From contig DNFG01000457.1 of NCBI GenBank assembly GCA_003487005.1, positions 1 to 10,786 on the forward strand: 10,786 bases of DNA, given 5' to 3'. Below, piece by piece: positions 6,098-10,786 of this stretch; position 1 is the first letter of the stretch; each line of letters opens with the position of its first letter. The notes beneath the pieces are model-generated. The model worked only from the letters and a program-made list of their open reading frames with translations, did not search any database and was not told where the DNA came from. The position numbers and the translations under genes were made by a program. The DNA comes from Bryobacterales bacterium. Lineage in GTDB: Bacteria; Acidobacteriota; Terriglobia; Bryobacterales; Bryobacteraceae.

Positions 6098-6103
6098 CAC
6101 CCA

Positions 6104-9100
6104 GTGAAGACCATCATGACCAAATCAATTCTTGCGCTGCTCGCCTTGGCGCTGATGCTGCCCGCACAGGGCTTGAACACCCAGGCGTCGAAGGACGACT
6201 GGGAAGAGATCAACTTCGAATTCAATTCTGCGGTACTTTCGGACGGATTCCCCAGCCTGCTCCGGTTGGCTGAGCTTTTGAGTGCGAATCCGGAATTCAA
6301 GGTCAAACTGGACGGCCACACCGATTCGGTTGGAGGGGCGGACTACAACCAGAAGTTGGGTCAACGCCGCGCCGAAGCGGTGAGGGCATTTCTCATCAAG
6401 TACAATGTGCGGCCAGCGCAGATTGAGCTGGTTTCGCGAGGCAAAGGCGCACCGAAGGTCGACAATACGACCCGGGAAGGCCGCTTCATGAACCGGCGGG
6501 TCGGCCTGACCGTGCTGGACGCGCAGGGGCGGACGATCGGCGCGGGGGGTATCGCGGATGCCATCAAGACACTGCAGCAGCACTGCCCGGATTACTCCCA
6601 GACCCTGAACGACATTCTGAAGCGCCTGGACGACATCGCGCGGATGCTCGGCGATTTGAAGGGCGAAAATGCTGCTCTTCGCAAAGAACTCGATGGCCTG
6701 AAGACGGCTGCGGCGGCGCAACCCGCGGTCGAAACCGCCGTGCAGAAGGCCCTGGCCGATCAGCCGAAGGCGCCGGCGATGGATGAGATCGCTCGGGCCA
6801 TGGACGCCGCGATCGAGAAGAACCGGGAGCCGCGTTTCGCGATCCTGGGCATGAATCTGGGCGCCGATCAGGACCGGAACGTCACGTTCCAGGGCCGCGC
6901 ACGCTACTTCGCGCCCTTCCGCGAGAAGTTCGCGTTCCAGGCTCAGGGCGAGTACTTCCACTTCCGGGACCGCTCCGAAGGCCAGTTTGACGCCGGTCTC
7001 GTGTCGCGTTTCACGCGCCGCGGGCAGGCGGGCCTGTTCTCGAGCTTCAAACATGTCGACCTGAAGGGCATGCAGAGCGGCGGAACGCTGGGCCAGGCGT
7101 CCATGACGCTGGACTACATTTTCAGCCGCGGGCGCGTCGGTTTCTTCGGAACAAAGGCGTTTCTGAACAACGCAGTCATCAACCGGGCGCTGGTTTCGCG
7201 CAACATTATCGAAGAGTCCTACCTGCGCGTGGTCGACCAGGCGGGTGGTTCCGGCGCGGTCACGCTGTTCGGCAACACCGCGCTCGAAGGCAATCTCGGC
7301 TGGCTGGCCATGAAGAGCGGCGGCAACAAGCCGGGTGGGACCCTCCGCCTGGTTCAGCCGGTTTCCGACCGCGTGGCGTTCACCATTGAAGGCGGGTGGA
7401 ACGAAACCATGGTCGCGACGGGCAAGACCTACGGGCGTCTGACCGCCGGCTTGCAGTTCGGCAACTACATGCAGCCCAAGGAGTACCTCGGTTTCGACAA
7501 GCCGATCCCGGTGGATATCCCGCGGGTCCGCTATGAGATGCTGACGCGCCGGGTCCGCACGGGCAATGACGCCCCCGTGGCCGACGCGGGTCCGGACCAG
7601 TTGGGCATCCAGGAGGGCCAGGTGACGGTCGACGGCTCGGGCTCGTATGATCCCGACGGCGACCCGATTACCTATCAATGGGACCAGGTGTCGGGTCCGC
7701 CGATCTCGCTGACCGGACGCAATACGGCCCGGGCGGTCTTCACCGCGGCTCAAGGGGCGGCCTATTCGTTCCGGCTGACCGTGAAGGACGACCAGGGCTC
7801 GATGTCGATTGCCCGGACTACCGTGACGACCCGGTCCACCCCGCGCGTGGTCATTCAACGGTTCACCGCGACGCCCGCGACCATTCAGCCCGGCGGCGCT
7901 TCCACGCTGACCTGGCAGGTTCTGAACGCCGAGACCGTCGAGATCACCGACCTCGGCAGCGTCGATCCGAGCGCCGGCGCGAGCGAAGTGCGTCCCGCGG
8001 AGACGAAGACCTACCGGCTGACGGCCCGCAATGCCGTCAGCGAAGTGTCTGAAAACGTGACGGTTGTGGTTCAGCAGCCGGCGGTCCGGATCGTCAGTTT
8101 CCGCGCCGCCCCGGCCTCGATCCGGGCCGGTGAAGGCTCGAATCTGATCTGGGAGACCGAGAATGCAGAAACGGTGACGATTTCGGGCATCGGGAACGTC
8201 AGCCCGACCGGCACGGCGCCAGTTTCCCCCACTGAAACAACCACTTACACGCTGACGGCGACCAACCGCAATGGCTCGGTCAGCAGCACCGCGACGATTA
8301 CGGTGACGGCTCCGGCCGCGCCGAGGATCCTCAGCTTCACGGCGGCGCCCCAGGAGATCGGCGAAGGCGAAAGCTCGCGGCTCAGTTGGGACGTCCAGGG
8401 CGCGACCGAGGTCAACATCACCGACATCGGCGACACCACCCTCCGCGGCAGCAGCAATGTCACTCCCGCGGCGACGAAGACCTACATTCTGGTGGCGAAG
8501 AACCCGGGCGGGGAAGCCACTGCCAGCGTCACCGTCACCGTGATTCCGAACGCGCGAATCATCAGCTTCACCGCCACTCCGGGCGAATCGGCGCGGCCAG
8601 GCGACCCGGTCCGGCTCAGTTGGCAGACGACGGGCGCCACTGAGGTCACCATCTCGGGCATCGGCGCCGTGGCGGCCAACGGCAGCGTCGACGTCAATCC
8701 GGCGGCCGACACCACCTACACCCTGACGGCGAGAGGCCCGCGCAATACTGAGACCCGGGCGCTGTTCGTGAAAGTGAACGACCCGACTCCGCCGCCACCG
8801 CCCAACCAGCCGCCCACCATCATCGTGAACGTGCCCGACTCGTTCGACACCCTCGAACGCGAGCATATTCTCGATGCTTCCGGCTCCTTTGATCCGGACG
8901 GCGATTCGCTCACCTTCCAGTGGCGGCAGTTGGGGGCGAACAACCAGAACAACGCCTCCATCATCACCTCCACTTCGCCGACCACGCGAGTCCAGTTGCA
9001 GGGTATCTTTGGCGAGTACGTCTTCGAACTGACCGTCACCGACAGCAAGGGCGCCAGTTCGACGAAGACGATCCGGATCCGCTTCGTCTCGACCCGGGTC

Positions 9101-9106
9101 CTGTAG
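6104..9106 (+). CDS. OmpA-anchored beta-barrel protein with PKD/Ig-like repeats; putative inverse-autotransporter-like surface protein
   Basis: A 1000-residue exported protein from GTG 6104. Signal peptide 1-23 or 1-28 (KTIMTKSILALLALALML). OmpA-type peptidoglycan-binding domain about 33-141, with DGHTDSVG and LGQRRAEAV; Asp74 and Arg89 fit the diaminopimelate-binding pair at the usual 15-residue spacing. Coiled coil about 167-203 (ILKRLDDIARMLGDLKGENA). Residues 244-457 show about 12 alternating amphipathic strands with aromatic ends (RARYFAPF, AFQAQGEYFHF, LTAGLQFGNYM), as in an outer-membrane barrel. PKD domain about 490-578 (DGSGSYDPDGDPITYQW). Four Ig-like repeats 581-891, a Pro-rich linker 894-903, and a second PKD domain about 904-1000 (DASGSFDPDGDSLTFQW). 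The order anchor, barrel, Ig passenger mirrors intimin/invasin proteins, with OmpA in place of LysM. Alternatively the whole chain is periplasmic and the middle region is not a barrel. The gene is preceded by a sigma-54 promoter, and acyP follows after 18 bases. Confidence 0.85.
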   Translation: MKTIMTKSILALLALALMLPAQGLNTQASKDDWEEINFEFNSAVLSDGFPSLLRLAELLSANPEFKVKLDGHTDSVGGADYNQKLGQRRAEAVRAFLIKYNVRPAQIELVSRGKGAPKVDNTTREGRFMNRRVGLTVLDAQGRTIGAGGIADAIKTLQQHCPDYSQTLNDILKRLDDIARMLGDLKGENAALRKELDGLKTAAAAQPAVETAVQKALADQPKAPAMDEIARAMDAAIEKNREPRFAILGMNLGADQDRNVTFQGRARYFAPFREKFAFQAQGEYFHFRDRSEGQFDAGLVSRFTRRGQAGLFSSFKHVDLKGMQSGGTLGQASMTLDYIFSRGRVGFFGTKAFLNNAVINRALVSRNIIEESYLRVVDQAGGSGAVTLFGNTALEGNLGWLAMKSGGNKPGGTLRLVQPVSDRVAFTIEGGWNETMVATGKTYGRLTAGLQFGNYMQPKEYLGFDKPIPVDIPRVRYEMLTRRVRTGNDAPVADAGPDQLGIQEGQVTVDGSGSYDPDGDPITYQWDQVSGPPISLTGRNTARAVFTAAQGAAYSFRLTVKDDQGSMSIARTTVTTRSTPRVVIQRFTATPATIQPGGASTLTWQVLNAETVEITDLGSVDPSAGASEVRPAETKTYRLTARNAVSEVSENVTVVVQQPAVRIVSFRAAPASIRAGEGSNLIWETENAETVTISGIGNVSPTGTAPVSPTETTTYTLTATNRNGSVSSTATITVTAPAAPRILSFTAAPQEIGEGESSRLSWDVQGATEVNITDIGDTTLRGSSNVTPAATKTYILVAKNPGGEATASVTVTVIPNARIISFTATPGESARPGDPVRLSWQTTGATEVTISGIGAVAANGSVDVNPAADTTYTLTARGPRNTETRALFVKVNDPTPPPPPNQPPTIIVNVPDSFDTLEREHILDASGSFDPDGDSLTFQWRQLGANNQNNASIITSTSPTTRVQLQGIFGEYVFELTVTDSKGASSTKTIRIRFVSTRVL
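7844..8776 (+). repeat. Four tandem Ig-like repeats within the OmpA-like gene
   Basis: At protein level the units begin at residues 581, 662, 741 and 818 and are about 81, 79, 77 and 74 residues long. Each opens with R-[IV]-x-x-[FR]-x-A-x-P, has a central [LW]-x-W followed by A-[TE]-x-V-x-I-[ST]-x-[IL]-G, then V-x-P-x-x-[TD]-T/K-TY-x-L-x-A, and ends in a V-x-V strand. This is the bacterial Ig-like beta-sandwich pattern seen in many surface proteins. The DNA copies have diverged well below easy recombination identity, so the array looks old. Confidence 0.85.
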
Positions 9107-9124
9107 CCGGACGCGATTCGCACC

Positions 9125-9409
9125 ATGAGACAGCCCACCCGCTGCGCCCGCCGCTATCTGATCCGCGGCCGTGTGCAGGGGGTGGGCTTTCGCGATTTCG
9201 TGCAGCGGCGGGCGGCCGAGCTGGGGGTGACCGGTTTTGTCCGGAACCTCGACGACGGGCGCGTCGAGGCCGTGGCGGTCGGCACGCCGGCGCAACTGGC
9301 CGATCTGTCTGGGTATCTCCACCGGGGGCCGCGCTGGAGCGACGTGCGGGGCGTCGAGGAGACCGAGCACGCTTTGCTACAATCGGAGGGGTTTTCGATC
9401 AAGTATTGA
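9125..9409 (+). CDS. acyP: Acylphosphatase
   Basis: A 94-residue cytoplasmic enzyme that hydrolyses acyl-phosphate bonds such as carbamoyl phosphate and acetyl phosphate. The signature [16 protein letters not shown] (about 15-30) contains catalytic Arg23, and [17 protein letters not shown] (about 37-53) contains catalytic Asn41, the same numbering as the classic muscle enzyme. Length is normal. It starts at ATG 9125, 18 bases after the OmpA-like stop with no terminator between, and without a strong ribosome site. apt follows after 13 bases. A read-through transcript from the large surface-protein gene is therefore possible. The physiological substrate in bacteria is generally not known. Confidence 0.95.
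   Translation: MRQPTRCARRYLIRGRVQGVGFRDFVQRRAAELGVTGFVRNLDDGRVEAVAVGTPAQLADLSGYLHRGPRWSDVRGVEETEHALLQSEGFSIKY
9376..9383 (+). promoter_or_regulatory. Possible extended -10 promoter for apt-ispE
   Basis: TTTGCTACAAT places TACAAT at 9378-9383 after a TGC extension, 39 bases before the apt ATG and inside the end of acyP. No good -35 box is seen. It resembles the TGCTATTCT element before pyrE in form. It would give apt and ispE their own transcript. Confidence 0.35.
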
Positions 9410-9422
9410 CCCCTTTTCCCGC

Positions 9423-9938
9423 ATGAACGACCTCAAAACACTCATTCGCGAGGTGCCCGACTTCCCCAAGCCCGGCATCAACTTCTACGACATCACCACA
9501 CTGCTCAAGGACCCCGCCGGCTGGCGGCAGGTGATCGACGCCCTCCGCGCGCAGTACGAAAACACGCCCGTGGATGTCGTTGTGGGCATTGAGGCAAGGG
9601 GCTTTTTCTTCGCCCCCGCGATCGCCTACGCTCTCGGGGCGGGCTTTGTGCCGGTCCGGAAGCCGGGCAAACTGCCGGCCGAGACCGCGCGCGTGGAATA
9701 CGCGCTCGAATACGGCACCGATTCGCTCGAAGTCCACCGGGACGCCATCCAGCCGGGCCAGAAAGTGTTGATTCTGGACGATGTGCTGGCCACGGGCGGA
9801 ACCGCGGCGGCGGTCGCGAAGCTGGTCGAAGATCTCGGCGGGACCGTTGCCGGCCTCGGATTCGTGATTGAACTGGACTTCCTCCAGGGCCGCGCCAAAC
9901 TGCCGGGCCGCGAGTTGTTCTCGCTCATCCACTACTAA
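9423..9938 (+). CDS. apt: Adenine phosphoribosyltransferase
   Basis: Cytoplasmic purine salvage enzyme: adenine plus PRPP to AMP. The 171-residue protein starts at ATG 9423 with [20 protein letters not shown] (about 4-23), the family opening V-P-D-[FY]-P-x-x-G-I-x-F-x-D. The PRPP loop [13 protein letters not shown] is at 115-127, with the acidic pair Asp119-Asp120. The [14 protein letters not shown] (about 55-68) and [10 protein letters not shown] (about 77-86) blocks are also present. Longer upstream in-frame extension overlaps acyP and lacks family residues, so ATG 9423 is the start. The region before it contains AGGGGT/ACCCCT stem arms (9387-9414) followed by TTTT. Only 4 bases separate its stop from the ispE start. 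Confidence 0.97.
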   Translation: MNDLKTLIREVPDFPKPGINFYDITTLLKDPAGWRQVIDALRAQYENTPVDVVVGIEARGFFFAPAIAYALGAGFVPVRKPGKLPAETARVEYALEYGTDSLEVHRDAIQPGQKVLILDDVLATGGTAAAVAKLVEDLGGTVAGLGFVIELDFLQGRAKLPGRELFSLIHY

Positions 9939-9942
9939 GGCT

Positions 9943-10786
9943 GTGTTACCGCGCACTGCCCGGGTCCGGGCGCACGCCAAAGTCAATCTGTCGCTGAAGG
10001 TGTTGGGCAAACGGCCGGACGGCTACCACGAACTGCGGACCGTCTTTCAGACCATCGGGCTGCACGATCTGCTCGACTTCAGCTTCACGCCTGGCCGGGG
10101 TCTCACGATCACCCTGGAGGACCCGCTCGACCTGCCCGACAACCTGGTCTTGCGGGCAGCTCGGACGTTTTGTGAGCGCTACCGCGTCCGTGGCCGGCTC
10201 GAAATGAAGCTGGACAAGCGGATTCCGGCGGGCGGCGGCCTGGGCGGAGGGTCGAGCGATGCGGCGGCTGTTCTGCTGGCGCTGCCGGCGTTGACGGGCA
10301 AGCAGGCGGAAATGGCCGATTTGAGCGAAATTGCGGCCGGTTTGGGCTCGGATGTGCCGTTTTTCCTCCACGGCGGGACCGCGCTCGGGCTCGGGCGGGG
10401 CGAGGAACTGTATCCGCTTCCCGATGTGCCGGCGCTGCCCGTGCTCGTGCTGGCGCCGCCCCTTCATGTCTCGACGCCGGAGGCCTACCGGGCCTTGGGG
10501 CGCGGCGCGTTGACATTGGGTGAAAACTCTTCTACACTGAAGTGTTTGCAGTCGTTCGTGTGGCAGCCGGGGAACTGGATGGCCGCCGAAAATGACTTCG
10601 AGGATGCCGTCTTCCGGCTCTATCCGGAGCTGGAGCGGTGGCAGAGGAAACTCGAACGGTCTGGGGCTCATGTTGCACGGCTCTCCGGCAGCGGGGCAGC
10701 ACTCTTTGGGGTGTTTCCAAACCAGTCCAAGCTTCAGGGAGCCCTTCCGCGGTTCCGATCGAAACCGCGGAAGGGCTCCCTGAAGC
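9943..10786 (+). CDS. ispE: 4-diphosphocytidyl-2-C-methyl-D-erythritol kinase IspE (3' end missing or altered)
   Basis: GHMP-family kinase that phosphorylates CDP-methylerythritol in the MEP route to isoprenoids, in the cytoplasm. The frame opens at GTG 9943, 4 bases after apt. Family residues are all present: HAKVNLSLKVLGKRPDGYHEL (about 11-31) with catalytic Lys13, the ATP loop PAGGGLGGGSSDAAA (95-109), LGSDVPFFLHGG (134-145) with catalytic Asp137, and the third GHMP motif LSGSGAALFG (247-256). The frame stays open for 281 codons to the window edge with no stop. The last 19 or so codons fall inside a 56-bp near-palindrome, and the residues after about 272 (SKPRKGSLK) do not look like the usual IspE C-terminus. 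True sequence probably ends near the palindrome centre. A promoter-like TTGACA-N17-TACACT lies within the gene. Confidence 0.93.
   Translation, partial: MLPRTARVRAHAKVNLSLKVLGKRPDGYHELRTVFQTIGLHDLLDFSFTPGRGLTITLEDPLDLPDNLVLRAARTFCERYRVRGRLEMKLDKRIPAGGGLGGGSSDAAAVLLALPALTGKQAEMADLSEIAAGLGSDVPFFLHGGTALGLGRGEELYPLPDVPALPVLVLAPPLHVSTPEAYRALGRGALTLGENSSTLKCLQSFVWQPGNWMAAENDFEDAVFRLYPELERWQRKLERSGAHVARLSGSGAALFGVFPNQSKLQGALPRFRSKPRKGSLK
10510..10538 (+). promoter_or_regulatory. Possible sigma-70 promoter inside ispE
   Basis: TTGACA (10510-10515), exact to the -35 consensus, is followed after exactly 17 bases by TACACT (10533-10538), 4 of 6 to the -10 consensus. It sits in an AT-richer patch of an otherwise GC-rich gene and reads toward whatever follows ispE. 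The codons there still read as coding (LTLGENSSTLKCLQ), so chance is possible. Confidence 0.4.
10731..10786. repeat. 56-bp near-perfect palindrome at the window's right edge
   Basis: Bases 10731-10754 are the exact reverse complement of 10763-10786 (24-bp arms), and the 8 central bases pair further except for one C/A mismatch, giving 27 of 28 pairs. The second half thus mirrors the first, within the ispE frame and ending exactly at the window edge. This is the form of a fold-back (chimeric) sequence end. Confidence 0.95.

Larger units (their letters stand above)
5601..6103. other. 503-base regulatory intergenic region before the OmpA-like gene
   Basis: No plausible gene lies here; short open frames lack coding character. 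In order it holds: a GC-rich terminator (5624-5663), two CCCA-N3-TGGG palindromes (5669-5697), a sigma-54 promoter (5742-5759), a predicted long-range RNA helix (5791-5804 with 5890-5903) around a pyrimidine-rich stretch, an eight-G run (5919-5926), a small hairpin CCGCA-CGA-TGCGG near 5957-5969, a TATACT element (6032-6037) and a strong ribosome site (6088-6097). Each is entered separately or described in the findings. Base composition is more mixed and pyrimidine-rich than in the coding regions. Confidence 0.85.

Noticed and set aside
5769..6103. A known riboswitch (for example a cyclic-di-GMP class) in the long leader
   Set aside because: I could not match the conserved core of any class I know; only the long helix and small hairpins are evident.
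6083..6118. ATG 6083 or ATG 6116 as the start of the OmpA-like gene
   Set aside because: ATG 6083 lies before the strong ribosome site and adds residues ahead of the signal peptide; ATG 6116 is 18 bases from that site. GTG 6104 has ideal spacing.
6125..9370. Very long open frame on the minus strand opposite the OmpA-like gene
   Set aside because: Its product is Arg/Gly/Asp/Ala-rich with no domain pattern, while the plus strand shows clear OmpA, PKD and Ig-like domains. It is a GC-bias shadow.
1..10786. CRISPR array, insertion sequence, tRNA or rRNA
   Set aside because: No spaced short repeats, transposase motifs, cloverleaf or rRNA-like sequence was found on reading both strands.

Overview
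The window looks like a near-complete metagenomic contig from a GC-rich Gram-negative bacterium, most likely an Acidobacteriota member (Solibacter/Bryobacter-like). This rests on gene content: a Thermus-type PyrE with a C-terminal CPLC motif, a DUF6677-like membrane protein, a long TolC-type protein and a repeat-rich OmpA-like surface protein. It is an inference without any search. Both ends carry structures typical of assembly or chimera artefacts: a 41-bp tandem duplication on the left and a 56-bp near-palindrome on the right.

Layout. (1) 1-1488, plus strand: the 3' end of larE (sulfur insertion for the nickel-pincer cofactor), then a 433-residue protein I do not recognise. (2) 3515-1492, minus strand: a tight run pyrE, truA, DUF6677-like membrane protein, 61-residue membrane protein, with gaps of 6, 8 and 15 bases. 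It converges on the 433-residue gene with 3 bases between stops. (3) 3663-5600, plus strand: a TolC-family outer-membrane protein followed by a GC-rich intrinsic terminator. (4) 5601-6103: a 503-base intergenic region with clear architecture: terminator, two copies of the palindrome CCCA-N3-TGGG 18 bp apart, a consensus-like sigma-54 promoter (GG-N10-GC exact), a leader with a 14-bp long-range helix, a G8 tract, a TATACT element and a strong Shine-Dalgarno sequence. (5) 6104-9106, plus strand: a 1000-residue exported protein reading signal peptide, OmpA-type peptidoglycan-binding domain, coiled coil, about 12 beta-barrel-like strands, PKD, four Ig-like repeats, PKD. (6) 9125 to the end, plus strand: acylphosphatase, apt and ispE, the last running off the window.

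The most interesting unit is region 4 plus 5. The protein has the domain logic of an inverse autotransporter (intimin/invasin: periplasmic peptidoglycan anchor, 12-strand barrel, exported Ig-like passenger), but with an OmpA-type anchor in place of LysM. It appears to be controlled by a sigma-54 promoter with tandem activator sites and a structured leader. The other genes are housekeeping: pyrimidine and purine nucleotide salvage or synthesis, tRNA pseudouridylation and isoprenoid precursor synthesis. I saw no tRNA, rRNA, CRISPR array or insertion sequence.
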